Assembly: GCF_900055185.1 (NCBI RefSeq)
Contig: NZ_FIZX01000002.1
Coordinates: 252,586-316,585, forward strand
Direction: 5' to 3'
Length of the DNA: 64,000 nt
Origin: Grimontia celer
GTDB taxonomy: Bacteria > Pseudomonadota > Gammaproteobacteria > Enterobacterales > Vibrionaceae
The position numbers and the translations under genes were made by a program. Shown piece after piece: positions 47,398 to 57,492 of this stretch. The notes beneath the pieces were generated by a model, which worked only from the letters and a program-made list of their open reading frames with translations, did not search any database and was not told the origin of the DNA. Positions within the stretch are counted from its first letter, which is position 1. Each line of letters begins with the position of its first letter.

Positions 47398-48896
47398 AGC
47401 AGCATCACGAAGATCAGTAACGCACTGAACGCTGCTGTGGTTTCTAAATGTGGAAGCCAGCGTTTTATTTCATGAGAAATAGAGCGATCTTGATCGGTCT
47501 GACTGATTTGTTGCCGAGTCCAACGCTGTATATTGGGGTGGAAGAACAAATAGATTTTCACCAGCGAACCCACCATTTGCTCGTACCAGAGTAGCGGCAC
47601 AAAGATCGGATGAAATTGTCCTGACTGAACAGAAATCAGCAGCACGTTCAAACTTCGTGTTGCAATCACCCAGAATAGATAGGCAATTACCACCTTAGGT
47701 CCGAGCAGTGCAGCAACAAACAAAGCGAGCGACGGACCAATCAGGGTCGTCCACATACTGATGCGCTGATCCAACAGGCAAATCCAGAGAAACAAGCCAG
47801 CCTTTCGGGGGCCCAGCTGTATTGCACGGATGTTGCTTCGCAGCATGTTGCCGTACCAACGGGTCATCAGGGAGATACTGGTGCCTAGGAAGCTGCCAGA
47901 AGGGGCATCTTCCAAGCAAGTAACCGCCATGTCCGGGATATAAAGCATCTTCCAGCGCTCTTTGAGCACATAAAACCAGGTGCTTTTATCATCTCCCGTC
48001 AGCATACGAATTTTGCCATAGCGCCAGTGCTTCACATGGTCATAGCGAAGGCTCTCAATGAAATCTGGCGAGAGTGCCATGGAAGCCCGGAACGCGGAAA
48101 AACGTCCTGTGAGCACCAATACGCGATAAGTCAGGCTAAGTGAGCTCATGTAGAAGTGGCGCTGTGCCATACGCTGACGATACCACTGGCGAGTCAGAGA
48201 ATTACCTTTCACAATCGGCTTATTGTGCGTGGTGACTGCACCTAAGTCATGATAACGCATCAGGAAGCCTGACACTTTTGCCAGCATGCCTTCGGGAACG
48301 ACTGTGTCGCCATCCATCAGGATAAGAACACTGTCTTTGGAAACAGGGCGGTCTTCAGCCAACAGCGTCAGGGCATCAGCCATGGTGTTGCGTTTCCCGG
48401 TTCCATCCTGATCAATGATAAAAAGTGTAACGGGGACACGCTGCTTGAGCTTGTCGAATTGGGACTCAATGATACCGATGTCGGCTTCATCCGTGACACA
48501 AGCGACAGCGCGGCAGGCGACACCGAAATTACCAATTTCATCGATTAGCGCTTTGAAAACCGGGGCGCTGATTTCCGGGGTAGTACGGTAGCAGGGGATA
48601 ACGACCAATATCTCTGTAGGCTTGTGCGTCATCTCGGCCAAACTGGAGAGCACAGGGTACCGCACATATTGATAGTAAAGCCCACGGAAAAGGTGAATCG
48701 TCTTCCACCCATAACGCCACACACCGATGAAGCCCAAGGTGTATACCACTTCCTCCTGAATTGGAACCTCAGGCAGTATGATGTAGAGGCCCCAAAGTGT
48801 CAGCAGCAGAGTCGCAAAAAACAACCACCACATGATCGTGATGTGCCGGGGATCCTGGCGATGGAAGTTCTTGATGAAAAGACGTTCAACATTCAT
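47388..48896 (-). CDS. Alg8-like membrane glycosyltransferase (GT2)
   Basis: 502 residues. Two hydrophobic helices at about 20-60, a cytosolic GT2 domain, and about four C-terminal helices (FLWICLLDQ, LFVAALLGPKVVIAYLFWVI, FSALLIFVMLLYG). The motifs are those of processive synthases: VTDEAD, the DxD-type MDGDT, TGDDKSTWF with the catalytic Asp, and TRWYGNML in the place of QxxRW. The TGDDKS form and topology point to the Alg8 (alginate polymerase) group. Its product is unknown because no alginate genes lie nearby. The ATG overlaps the stop of the PilZ-HlyD gene (ATGA), so the two are translated together. Confidence 0.88.
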   Translation of the reverse strand: MNVERLFIKNFHRQDPRHITIMWWLFFATLLLTLWGLYIILPEVPIQEEVVYTLGFIGVWRYGWKTIHLFRGLYYQYVRYPVLSSLAEMTHKPTEILVVIPCYRTTPEISAPVFKALIDEIGNFGVACRAVACVTDEADIGIIESQFDKLKQRVPVTLFIIDQDGTGKRNTMADALTLLAEDRPVSKDSVLILMDGDTVVPEGMLAKVSGFLMRYHDLGAVTTHNKPIVKGNSLTRQWYRQRMAQRHFYMSSLSLTYRVLVLTGRFSAFRASMALSPDFIESLRYDHVKHWRYGKIRMLTGDDKSTWFYVLKERWKMLYIPDMAVTCLEDAPSGSFLGTSISLMTRWYGNMLRSNIRAIQLGPRKAGLFLWICLLDQRISMWTTLIGPSLALFVAALLGPKVVIAYLFWVIATRSLNVLLISVQSGQFHPIFVPLLWYEQMVGSLVKIYLFFHPNIQRWTRQQISQTDQDRSISHEIKRWLPHLETTAAFSALLIFVMLLYG

Positions 48897-50479
48897 AGGT
48901 TAAACCAGTGCTTGAAGACGTCTTTCCAACCGATGGTCGCAATCACGGTCGCTGGTTCGTTGACGATAGACTGCTCGTCTTCCGGTGAAGGTGTTACTTT
49001 TATCAGGGTGTACTGCTGCAAACGTGGCAGTGTTTTAGGCAGACCGCTTAAAGACTCACCATCGTCATTGTAAATATCAGCATTCGCTGCGCTGTAGAAC
49101 TGGACGTGCTCAATGGTACCGATAAGCTTTTTGTCGTTACTGGCAAGTTTGTATTCGACAGGCATGCCGATTTTCAGCAGTTCGGCTTTCTCAAGCGGCA
49201 TCAACGCCAGTATTGAACGCTCTGTACGCTCGGCGTTGGAAACCGGAGAGAGCTCGAAGATAGAAGAGCCAGTTTGTACAACTTGTCCATCCGTTGCGTT
49301 GATCGCGACGATATAACAATCACATGGTGCGTAAGCCAAGCCGCGGGTTTTTAGGCGCTCGATTTCTTCGAGAATTTTATCTTTTTTAGAGATCAGAATG
49401 TTGAGTTGACTCTGGGCTTCAAAAGGCGATTTTGTCCCTATTTGTGCCTCTTTGGGGGGGACACCAATCAGTATCTGATCCAACTGGTTTTCAATCGCTT
49501 CCATTTCCGCTTCCATGGTCAACAAAGCACGCTTTATCTCGAAAGTCTCTAATCGCTCAAGCTCTCTGGAGACAGAATCTACCGAACCTTTCCTCACGCC
49601 ATTGTTGTAAAGACGCAGAATTTGTTCGCGGGTCGCCAATTCTTGCCTCATCAATTCCTGCTTCTCAGTCAGTAATTTGAGTTCTTTAAAAAGGCGAGAA
49701 TTGTATCGGGCAACGGATTCTTCTGTTTGGCGGAGAAGCGTTTGGAAATAGTTGATCTGGCTATTGATGTTATTGAGTTCTTGTCTGTCTTTTGCCAGTA
49801 AGTCGGTACCTTCTTCCGTGAAAACAGAAAATAAGAGATCTCCCTTATTGACCCTCTGCCCGGGTTTGAAGTCGCCTAGGCGTAATACACCATTGTTATA
49901 GCTTCGCTGGGTAAGAACAGGCTGACTGACTGCGGCATGAGCAGAGGTAACGTTGAGTATACGGGACTGAACCATCAAAGCGGCGACCGCGATGATAGCG
50001 GCAGAAATCAGTGCGACCAGAGCAAAGCGCCACCAGTTTTGTTGCATGCGCTTCACTTCTTCTTCGTGAAGCTGTGCCTTCACCCCATAGGAGGTGACGC
50101 TTTCTAACGAAATTGTCTCGCCGGTCAGGTAGGTATCAACGATAGACTGTAGTGTTTTTTGGTGGCCGGAATTGAGGGAATAGAACTGACACCCCATCGC
50201 ATAGCCAGTTTCACTGGCACGCATGACTTCAAATTGCATCGGGGTAGAGAAACGACCTACAGGGAGTTCAAAACACAGGTGTCCATGGTGTTTGTCGCCT
50301 TTTTTTCCTGGGTAGAGATTATCATCAATAGAAAATCCACCCACACTCCATTCTTTTGTAGGATATAGAACACCGTCAATTTCAACCTGCGCCGGAAATT
50401 CGATGCGTGGGAATTTACGCGCACCTGAGCGGGATTGAAAAGTGTGTATCGACCCTGTGTTGATAGCCGCTACTCCCAT
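48893..50479 (-). CDS. Alg44-like PilZ/membrane-fusion protein
   Basis: 528 residues: an N-terminal PilZ domain (about 20-125) with RKFPR and the second motif in the form EWSVGG (Glu in place of Asp/Asn), one transmembrane helix (about 155-178; FALVALISAAIIAVAALMV), then a periplasmic HlyD-type part with a long coiled coil (about 225-345) and lipoyl/beta-barrel sections (SYNNGVLRLGDFKPGQRVNKGD and LIGTIEHVQFYS). This is the Alg44 arrangement, in which PilZ senses c-di-GMP and activates Alg8. The ribosome site AGGAGGCATT is strong. It is the first gene of the two-gene operon. Confidence 0.88.
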   Translation of the reverse strand: MGVAAINTGSIHTFQSRSGARKFPRIEFPAQVEIDGVLYPTKEWSVGGFSIDDNLYPGKKGDKHHGHLCFELPVGRFSTPMQFEVMRASETGYAMGCQFYSLNSGHQKTLQSIVDTYLTGETISLESVTSYGVKAQLHEEEVKRMQQNWWRFALVALISAAIIAVAALMVQSRILNVTSAHAAVSQPVLTQRSYNNGVLRLGDFKPGQRVNKGDLLFSVFTEEGTDLLAKDRQELNNINSQINYFQTLLRQTEESVARYNSRLFKELKLLTEKQELMRQELATREQILRLYNNGVRKGSVDSVSRELERLETFEIKRALLTMEAEMEAIENQLDQILIGVPPKEAQIGTKSPFEAQSQLNILISKKDKILEEIERLKTRGLAYAPCDCYIVAINATDGQVVQTGSSIFELSPVSNAERTERSILALMPLEKAELLKIGMPVEYKLASNDKKLIGTIEHVQFYSAANADIYNDDGESLSGLPKTLPRLQQYTLIKVTPSPEDEQSIVNEPATVIATIGWKDVFKHWFNL

Positions 50480-50850
50480 AATGCCTCCTGATTGGGCCTC
50501 GCCTTAAAAGGAGGACTGCAATTGTCGCGCCAATAAGACTATTTCCTATAAGTGGACTAATAGATTCAAAAAGAAGAATTAGTGATAAGTATATAAGTAA
50601 TCGAGATTTCTGAGAGGATATTGAAGTTTTTTGCGTGAAAATGAATGAGATTGTCGGTGCACTATCTGGGAAATACGCTCATAAAATCAGAGAAGACACT
50701 TTGTAAGTGACAGCAATCGGTGTTGCAAATTGAGAATCTTAGTGTGCAATTTTCGCATTATGACAGCTTCTTAGGCACATCTTGACTAGTATATTAAACA
50801 AGAGAGAAAGCGACCAAAGAGTCGCTTTTCTCAACCAGTCAGCGCAGAAA
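50480..50850. other. 371-bp region upstream of the Alg44/Alg8-like pair
   Basis: AT-rich, no coding frame. A hairpin terminator for the upstream small gene lies at 50804-50832. The remaining 320 nt must hold the promoter of the polysaccharide pair; I found no sigma-54 element or recognisable operator. Confidence 0.5.
50804..50832 (-). terminator. Terminator of the small unknown gene
   Basis: GAGAAAGCGAC pairs with GTCGCTTTTCTC around a 6-nt loop (one bulge). On the minus strand it is followed by a pyrimidine-rich tail (TCTTGTTT). Confidence 0.65.
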
Positions 50851-51192
50851 CTAAATCTTGGTTGCGCGCTCGATATGAAAAAGATGAATTTCATGCAGGA
50901 TCCGCTCAGAAATGATCTCTGAGATGATGCCGTCAAAGCGGCTCTGAAGATCCTGGATGGAAGGTATCACCTGCATCACACCGGCTTCGTTATCATCCGT
51001 TATCTCCATATCCAAACTCAGGTCGCAATCGAGCGTGGCGATAAACGGTTTCATACGTTCCAAAATGCAGTTGACCATGTACTCATTGGAGCTAAGTTGA
51101 TTCAACTCTTCACGAATCATCTCAGTCATGGGGCTGCTTTGAGGCTCACGTGGTGAACCTCCTTCAGCGGGGAAAGGAATCACAGTCGGCAT
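50851..51192 (-). CDS. Hypothetical protein
   Basis: 113 residues, not recognised. The N-terminus is Pro-rich and probably disordered (MPTVIPFPAEGGSPREPQSS); the rest is helical and acidic (EMIREELNQLSSNEYMVNC, LQSRFDGIISEIISERILHE) with no membrane segment. The ribosome site is AAAGAGATTACGCT before ATG. It has its own terminator. It lies between the hybrid kinase and the polysaccharide pair on the same strand, but intervening terminator structures suggest separate expression. Confidence 0.68.
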   Translation of the reverse strand: MPTVIPFPAEGGSPREPQSSPMTEMIREELNQLSSNEYMVNCILERMKPFIATLDCDLSLDMEITDDNEAGVMQVIPSIQDLQSRFDGIISEIISERILHEIHLFHIERATKI

Positions 51193-51230
51193 AGCGTAAT
51201 CTCTTTAAAATATATAATAATTATTGGTTT

Positions 51231-51259
51231 CCGCCTGTTAGGCGGTTTTTTCTTATTTG
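51231..51259 (+). terminator. Plus-strand hairpin with T-run, no gene in front of it
   Basis: CCGCC pairs with GGCGG around TGTTA and is followed by TTTTTTCTTATTT, a textbook terminator on the plus strand. The only gene just to its left is on the minus strand, whose start codon is 39 nt away. On the minus strand it has no T-run. It may stop antisense transcription or form a leader hairpin. Confidence 0.6.
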
Positions 51260-51417
51260 TTGAATAGTTTAATAAAACCAGCCATGTTGACCAGTAGGTG
51301 CTTAAGATAGTGGAGCTCGGTTTGCAATCTTAATAAAAAGAATGCAATTAGCGACCATTTTACACTTGCACAATCGCAAATGTTCTACTACCGATGTGTA
51401 ACTACTCATTAGGGCTG

Positions 51418-54400
51418 TCAGGGCCTACTGGCAGACATTCGTTCACAGAGTTGTATTGAGCTTCGCTGGACTTTTTCGTACAACTCATCGGGTCGGTTTC
51501 CACCGTCGAAACTGTATTGCTCCAACGCTTTGCAATCGGTCGAGAAATCGACAGCGCCCACCATCAAGGCTGCTCCCTTCATTTTGTGGGCGATTTTCTT
51601 TACATCGACATAGCGTTCGCTTTCCCAGGCTGCAATTAACTCTTTCGTGTCGCTTTCCTGTGTTGAAAGATATCGGTCAACCAACATGCCTATCAGTTCA
51701 GGATCATCGCCTGTGCTCTCTTTTAAGGTTGATAGATCAAACGGCTCGAGGGTTTCACTCTCTACGTTTGACTGTTGTGGTTGCACTTCTGCAGCAATTG
51801 AGGCTTGCGCTTGTGCTGACTGTGAAGGTTCAGGTGCAGGCGCAACAAAGAGACTTTCTGAACCGGACTCAGGCTCAGGTAAGAAGCTGTTCATGAGCAC
51901 AATCAGATCATGTTGTTTAAACGGTTTGGCAATGTATTCGGTCATTCCTGCATCCAGGCACTTTTCGCGGTCACCACTCATGGCGTTGGCGGTCATGGCG
52001 ATAATTGGCACTTCGGGCAGTTTATTTTCGACTTCCAACTGACGAATTTTCCGGGTTGCTTCGAAGCCGTCCATCACCGGCATTTGGCAATCCATAAAAA
52101 TCATGTCGTAGCGGTTGGACATGAATCGCTCAAAGGCGATGGAGCCATTGTCTGCAATCGTCGTTTTACAACCCAGCTTAGTAAGCACCGTATTAATGAG
52201 TTCCTGGTTAACTGGGTGGTCTTCTGCAATCAGCACCGACAATCCTTTGACATAAAGACTGTTGCCGATGTTACGTGTGGTTTGCTCCTGTTGTGTCATC
52301 TGACGGAAAATTTGTTCGCGGCTATGCCCTTGGGCATCGAGTTTGATAACGGTCGATAACGTTTCGTAGATAGACTCAATGTTAAATGGCGAGGTAATTG
52401 CCGCTGAGATGGCCTCTGTGTTTTGTGTCAAAACACCACGAATGTCAGCAAGGTAAATGACCGTATGTGAATTGCTTTGCGGCAGCAATATGGATTTGAG
52501 CTTCTCTAGTGAAATCGTGTGATCAAGCAAGGTGACATCAAACCCTCCTGACTGTAATGCTGAAGATGCGGCATTTTCATCTCGAGCGACGGTAACAGAG
52601 AGACCTAAAATGTTGAAATATCGCTGGAGGTTGCTGACCTGACTGACACTGCGGGAAATCATCAGTGTTTTCATACCTTGCAAGGAGGATTTTTCTGAAG
52701 GTATTTGCTCGGGTGATTCATCAGGCACTTTGACAGTAAAACGGGCGGTGAATGTGGAGCCTTTACCAATCGCACTCTCAGCCTGAATATCGCCTCCGAG
52801 AAGGTCAGCAAACTTTCGGCAAATAGGAAGACCAAGGCCTGTTCCCTGATACCGGCGTTTGCTTGAGTTATCAATCTGGGAGAAGTTTTCGAATACCTTA
52901 TCGAGCTGAGCCTGTTCGATCCCGATACCCGTATCGGTGACCTTAAGCTCCATCTCGCAATCGGAGCCACCACGACTGAGCTGTGTGATAGACACATCAA
53001 CGTATCCACTGTCGGTGAACTTCGCAGCATTACCTGCCAGATTGACAAGTATTTGCCTTAACTTGGAAAAGTCCGATGTGATGAGTCGCGGCAATAAAGG
53101 GTCAGTAAAGGTTGTGAAGCTGACATTGTCTTTCACCCTGGGCGCGACAATGTTGGTAACATTTTCAATCACTTCGTGGATGCAGAAAGTTTCCTGTCTG
53201 ACCGTCATTTTGCCCGCTTCAATCTTAGAAAGGTCGAGCACATCGTTGATGATGTCTAACAAAGCATTTGCCGACACCGTGATGGTGTCGTTGTAGTGTC
53301 TCTGCTCGTAGGAAAGCTGGGTGTGAGAAAGCACTTCTGACATACCGATAATACCGTTAATCGGCGTACGTATCTCATGGCTCATCATGGCAAGGAAATT
53401 GGATTTGGCCTCGTTAGCCTGTTCTGCATCATCCTTTGCGCGAACCAGCGCATCATTTACTTCTCTGTTGAGCTGTGTCTGGCGGTCAGAGTAAAGCATG
53501 CTACAAATGCTTTTCACGACAGGTGCAATCCAATTCACGATTTCTTCGGTGTAGGGTTCTTGGCGCCCTGCCAACACAATGACGCCGACTTCTTCGCCCA
53601 TGGTCACCAAAGGAAGCAGGGCATAATGCTCAAAAAAATCGTTGTTGTCGCTCACCACATCTTTGTGCAAGGACGAAAACTCAGTTCGCTTAAGCTGAAT
53701 ACTTGATTCTGCAAACGGAAGTAACTGAACGGGCAAGCCCTGGAACTCTTGGTTGAGATTGGCGATCTGGTGTTTGAAAAGTACTTTCTGATCGCTACCC
53801 TTTATCGACAACATGGCGGTTAGCTTACTGTCAGTGAAGGTGGCGAGTACCACCATCGCTTTTTTGAATGACCGTTCAGAATTACCCGTGGTCATGTACA
53901 TATCCTGAACAGAATTGAAAACGGAATAAAGTGCGTTACTCCTGCTTAGCTTGGCCTCCATTCTCGTGCGCTGGGTGATATCCCGGACGTTCATGACCAC
54001 ATAATTCTGATCGCCAATGCGCTGTTTGTTTCCTACCAGATGCAAAAATAGGGCGTCATCGGTCCCACCTTGAAATATTTTGCTTGATTCCTCATTGTCG
54101 AGAGTATTCCGGTAAACCTGGCCGATGGTTTCTACCAAGGTCTGGTTGATTTCGTTACTGAGAGTGTTCAGTGGTGCTCCATTTTCAGGCACGTTCGGTA
54201 AATCGACCAGTGTGGATGCGCGGTGGTTTACCGTCATCACGTTGCCACGGCTGTCGAGCACAATCACGCCGTCAGCATAGTTTCTTAAGATAGATTCAAG
54301 ATATCGCTTGGTAAAACCAATTCTTAGCAGTGAATTAGCATGTTTGATGAGAAAGAGTACGAATGCTGCAGTCACGACAAGGAATGCCACTGAGAGGTAG

Positions 54401-55323
54401 TTGCGGGTATAAGTGACGGCACTGAGTGCGTTGCTGGCATCAAACTCGATGACCAATCCTATGGGGAGTTCTTGGTGCCATTGCCAAGCGCCGATAGATG
54501 GCTTTGGGAGATATCCCTTATACCCTTCTGCATTAAGCCGAATGGTTTTGTCTGAGCGATAGAGCAAATCTGACGGTGTTTCTCTCATTCGGTTGATGGT
54601 TTCAATCGTTTCGGGCAACAGAGAGCGATTCTTTGTAGGTGCGATGACTTCGCCATTGTTGTTGACTGCGAAAGCAATTCGGGTAGGGATCGCTTCCTGG
54701 CTGAAAAACAGCTTATCGAAGTCCGAACTTTTCCGGGTTGCGACTAAGACAACGGGATCTGTGTCGCTGGCTCCATTAAAGAAGGCGAGCGCCATGAACA
54801 CTTCCGTCAAGGGCTTCTCGTCATCGGACAGGTGAGGTGGGCTGACGAATAGAGTCTGCCGCTTTACCATGGGGACAATATCCGGATAGGTATCGACAGC
54901 GACGTGCGAAAACTCGTAAGCCAGTTCAAGAAGGATCTCTCCCTCGGGGGAAAACAGGGTGACTTCGTCTAGTGAAAATGAATCGCGATACAAATCCAGG
55001 ATTTTTGTTACTTCGCCAGCATTGGTTAATGCCTCGCCATTGAATGCACCACCCATATCCAGCGCTTGAATCAACTGATTGTCAGTCGCAATAATGCTCA
55101 GTTCTCGCTCGCGGTGATGGTACCAATCATCAACGGACGAGCTGAGATTACTGATTTCTGTGGTAAGAAAGTAGGAAAGTTTTTCCTGAGTGTCTTGATA
55201 GATAGAGCGATAAAACCACAGGAAAGAGAGCAGCAGAATAATGACGACAGCACCGCCGCTAAGGAAGAGTTGGGCCAGCGTATAACGAGACTCCTGGCTG
55301 GCTAGACGGAGGTTGTTAGCCAT
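51418..55323 (-). CDS. Large hybrid histidine kinase (sensor, PAS, GAF-like, pseudo-receiver, receiver, Hpt)
   Basis: 1301 residues. Helix 1 (about 17-36), a large periplasmic sensor of the Cache type (about 40-305), helix 2 (about 308-332), PAS (about 345-455, [19 protein letters not shown]), GAF-like (about 465-620), HisKA ([18 protein letters not shown]), HATPase ([17 protein letters not shown]), a degenerate receiver, a canonical receiver ([20 protein letters not shown]) and an Hpt domain ([13 protein letters not shown]). The first receiver lacks the acidic pair (MISRS) and the Lys (ITSPF) and so cannot be phosphorylated normally. It lies 10 nt downstream of the receiver-hemerythrin gene, its likely partner. 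Confidence 0.93.
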   Translation of the reverse strand: MANNLRLASQESRYTLAQLFLSGGAVVIILLLSFLWFYRSIYQDTQEKLSYFLTTEISNLSSSVDDWYHHRERELSIIATDNQLIQALDMGGAFNGEALTNAGEVTKILDLYRDSFSLDEVTLFSPEGEILLELAYEFSHVAVDTYPDIVPMVKRQTLFVSPPHLSDDEKPLTEVFMALAFFNGASDTDPVVLVATRKSSDFDKLFFSQEAIPTRIAFAVNNNGEVIAPTKNRSLLPETIETINRMRETPSDLLYRSDKTIRLNAEGYKGYLPKPSIGAWQWHQELPIGLVIEFDASNALSAVTYTRNYLSVAFLVVTAAFVLFLIKHANSLLRIGFTKRYLESILRNYADGVIVLDSRGNVMTVNHRASTLVDLPNVPENGAPLNTLSNEINQTLVETIGQVYRNTLDNEESSKIFQGGTDDALFLHLVGNKQRIGDQNYVVMNVRDITQRTRMEAKLSRSNALYSVFNSVQDMYMTTGNSERSFKKAMVVLATFTDSKLTAMLSIKGSDQKVLFKHQIANLNQEFQGLPVQLLPFAESSIQLKRTEFSSLHKDVVSDNNDFFEHYALLPLVTMGEEVGVIVLAGRQEPYTEEIVNWIAPVVKSICSMLYSDRQTQLNREVNDALVRAKDDAEQANEAKSNFLAMMSHEIRTPINGIIGMSEVLSHTQLSYEQRHYNDTITVSANALLDIINDVLDLSKIEAGKMTVRQETFCIHEVIENVTNIVAPRVKDNVSFTTFTDPLLPRLITSDFSKLRQILVNLAGNAAKFTDSGYVDVSITQLSRGGSDCEMELKVTDTGIGIEQAQLDKVFENFSQIDNSSKRRYQGTGLGLPICRKFADLLGGDIQAESAIGKGSTFTARFTVKVPDESPEQIPSEKSSLQGMKTLMISRSVSQVSNLQRYFNILGLSVTVARDENAASSALQSGGFDVTLLDHTISLEKLKSILLPQSNSHTVIYLADIRGVLTQNTEAISAAITSPFNIESIYETLSTVIKLDAQGHSREQIFRQMTQQEQTTRNIGNSLYVKGLSVLIAEDHPVNQELINTVLTKLGCKTTIADNGSIAFERFMSNRYDMIFMDCQMPVMDGFEATRKIRQLEVENKLPEVPIIAMTANAMSGDREKCLDAGMTEYIAKPFKQHDLIVLMNSFLPEPESGSESLFVAPAPEPSQSAQAQASIAAEVQPQQSNVESETLEPFDLSTLKESTGDDPELIGMLVDRYLSTQESDTKELIAAWESERYVDVKKIAHKMKGAALMVGAVDFSTDCKALEQYSFDGGNRPDELYEKVQRSSIQLCERMSASRP

Positions 55324-55333
55324 TTAGTCCTCG

Positions 55334-56335
55334 TCAGGTTTGCATTTCAAATATGGATTTGTACTTGGTGTCTTCCTGGACCACATGTTTTACCCACCAG
55401 AAACGCAGTAGACGGAAAAAGTCTGTTTTGTAAAAGCTGGGATCAGCCTGACACTTGAGCACCACAAATTCAGCTTGTTTGATCAAACGTGAGTGCATGT
55501 CTTTGTGCATCTTGAGTCTTGGATAGTCTGCTTCCGTCAGCAAAGCTTCTTCCTGCTCTATATGGTGAGTAATGTAGTGTTGGAAGCGTCTAGAAATCTC
55601 TTCAAAGCCGTTGCCATCATGGTGGTTTACCACAAGGTCGTAGGTGTCGTTGATAATAGCGAGCAACTCTTTGTTGCTTTCATCAAGCTCTCTATGCCCA
55701 ACCGTAAAGCGGTCTTGCCATTTAATGAATTTCTTACGGTTGTCAGGTTCTGGTTGCCCTTCGGCAGTTGGGGGAGCAGAAGGTTCGGTTGATGGAAAAT
55801 CAGGTACGCTTGGGGCTTTGTGCTCATGAATCAGCGCATCGACTTCTTTTAGGTCATCGTCGGTAAAGGCTACCGTTCCATTGACCTGAAATGCTGTCGA
55901 TTTCGCGGGATCCTGCTCATACATCGAAAAGTAATGTTCGACCGTCTTTTTCGGCTTGGCTTGCATGGAGAGCTGATTAATTCTCTCCTGCAGAGACTGC
56001 CTGTTCACAGGCTTTACAAGAAACGCATCAACATCAAAGGCAATGCACTGGGCAATCACACTTTCAGATGCGTTGGCAGTGAGTATGATAATTGGGATAT
56101 CGTGGGGCAGGCCGTAGCGACCACTTCGGATCAGTCGTAGCATTTCAAGGCCGTCGATAGGCTCCATTTGTAAATCAGTGATGATAAACGAAGGACGCTC
56201 ATGGTAGAGCTTGGAGATTGCATCAGCGCCATCAATAGCCATGATGCAATCATTAAAGCCGAGAGACTTCGCCATAATCGCGATGGTCTCCCGGATCATT
56301 TCATGGTCATCAACAACTAAGCACTTCTCCAGCAT
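55334..56335 (-). CDS. Response regulator fused to a hemerythrin domain
   Basis: 333 residues. The receiver (1-120) is canonical: VDDHE, acceptor Asp in FIITDLQMEPIDG, Thr in ILTANAS, Lys in LVKPV. A variable linker with a Pro-rich stretch follows (about 170-195). The C-terminus (about 200-330) is a bacteriohemerythrin: VGHRELDE, FQHYITHHIEQEE, RLKMHKDMH and KHVVQED give the His/Glu/Asp ligands of a di-iron site that binds O2 or senses redox or NO. It is co-transcribed with the 1301-residue kinase, so the kinase probably phosphorylates it. The output (no DNA-binding or GGDEF domain) is unknown. Confidence 0.93.
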   Translation of the reverse strand: MLEKCLVVDDHEMIRETIAIMAKSLGFNDCIMAIDGADAISKLYHERPSFIITDLQMEPIDGLEMLRLIRSGRYGLPHDIPIIILTANASESVIAQCIAFDVDAFLVKPVNRQSLQERINQLSMQAKPKKTVEHYFSMYEQDPAKSTAFQVNGTVAFTDDDLKEVDALIHEHKAPSVPDFPSTEPSAPPTAEGQPEPDNRKKFIKWQDRFTVGHRELDESNKELLAIINDTYDLVVNHHDGNGFEEISRRFQHYITHHIEQEEALLTEADYPRLKMHKDMHSRLIKQAEFVVLKCQADPSFYKTDFFRLLRFWWVKHVVQEDTKYKSIFEMQT

Positions 56336-56452
56336 TTATAGCCCCTTCAAACCTGTACTCTCCCTTATTAAGGAATAGTCTAGAGGGCTGATTTTTCAAT
56401 GAAAGAGACGCCGGTTTTGAAAATGAGATTATTAATTCTGATACAGATCCCG

Positions 56453-56758
56453 TTAGCGGATTAACCAGAAGAAAATCATTGAAATTACGACCGTTTTCAG
56501 GGTGCTAAGACGCATCAGACTGAGCACACACACAAACACTCCCGCCAACAAAAATGGATTATCTATGGATATGTCGATGTTTCCCTGAGGGAAAAGGAGA
56601 ATGGGAACGGCCAATGCAGTCAGCACTGCTGGTGCAGAATACTTCAAGATACGTTGCATCACCGGTGTCACTCTGAATGGGATGCTCTGTGCAAGAAAGA
56701 AATACCGAACGGAAAATGTAATGCATGCCATGCCAATGATCAAAAGCCAGGTATTCAT
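56453..56758 (-). CDS. azlD: Branched-chain amino acid exporter subunit AzlD
   Basis: 101 residues with four hydrophobic segments, the small subunit of the AzlCD-type exporter of branched-chain amino acids. It begins MNTWLLIIGMACITFSVRYF, and PFRVTPVMQRILKYSAPAVL is typical of the family. The start overlaps the end of azlC by 4 nt, as in most azlCD operons. Confidence 0.92.
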   Translation of the reverse strand: MNTWLLIIGMACITFSVRYFFLAQSIPFRVTPVMQRILKYSAPAVLTALAVPILLFPQGNIDISIDNPFLLAGVFVCVLSLMRLSTLKTVVISMIFFWLIR

Positions 56759-57492
56759 TTACTCTTCCCCTTTTTCTTGTGGTGCGCTGGCATGAAGCTT
56801 TCACACACGAAACCCGCCACCATGCCTGTAACAGCCGCAGCAATCAACGCGTTACCAAAACCTGCCAGTGTAAATAACGTCATTGCCGAGAACGAAACCA
56901 ATACACAAACCAATACTGGGATATCTTTGATGGTTGGAATGACCAAAGCGAGGAAGGTCGCTGCAATGGCAAACTCAAGCCCAAACTCTTCGATATTCTC
57001 GAACTGCGTGCCACCGAGCACGCCTAACAGCGTGGCAAGGTTCCAACAGAGGTAGAAAAACGCGCCGCTGAACAGGGCATAGTGTTTGTCGAACTCTCCC
57101 GTTTTTTCAATCTGGGCAGCACAGAGCGCGTACATTTCATCGGTCAGGAGAAAACCAAGGGCAACTCTCCATCTGAAAGGCAGTTGGCGGATGTACTGGC
57201 GGAAATTCACCGAGTAGAGCAGATGGCGGGCGCTGATAACAAAGGTGGTACTGAACAGGGTGCTTCCCGGTACACCTGCTCCCATCATGGTCACGCCGGA
57301 AAGCTGTGCGGCACCGGCAAACACAAACAACGACATGGCCTGTGCCTGCAAAGGTGTTAATCCCATTTGTACACCCAGTGAGCCACAGAGCACACCCCAA
57401 GGGATCACCGCCACGCTGAGCGGAAACATGTCAGCGCAGGCGCTGAGCCAAACTTTATTCTTCATGGTGAGAGCGGGATTGTCCTTGTTCAT
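56755..57492 (-). CDS. azlC: Branched-chain amino acid exporter subunit AzlC
   Basis: 245 residues, an integral membrane protein (about seven helices). PLSVAVIPWGVLCGSLGVQMGL near the start, VFAGAAQLSGVTMM and ISARHLLYSVNF are AzlC/YgaZ signature segments. The ATG at 57492 has AAGGA at 5-nt spacing and lies inside the 3' end of the AraC gene (38-nt overlap), so its translation is coupled to the regulator. A second Met nine codons in has no ribosome site. Confidence 0.93.
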   Translation of the reverse strand: MNKDNPALTMKNKVWLSACADMFPLSVAVIPWGVLCGSLGVQMGLTPLQAQAMSLFVFAGAAQLSGVTMMGAGVPGSTLFSTTFVISARHLLYSVNFRQYIRQLPFRWRVALGFLLTDEMYALCAAQIEKTGEFDKHYALFSGAFFYLCWNLATLLGVLGGTQFENIEEFGLEFAIAATFLALVIPTIKDIPVLVCVLVSFSAMTLFTLAGFGNALIAAAVTGMVAGFVCESFMPAHHKKKGKSK

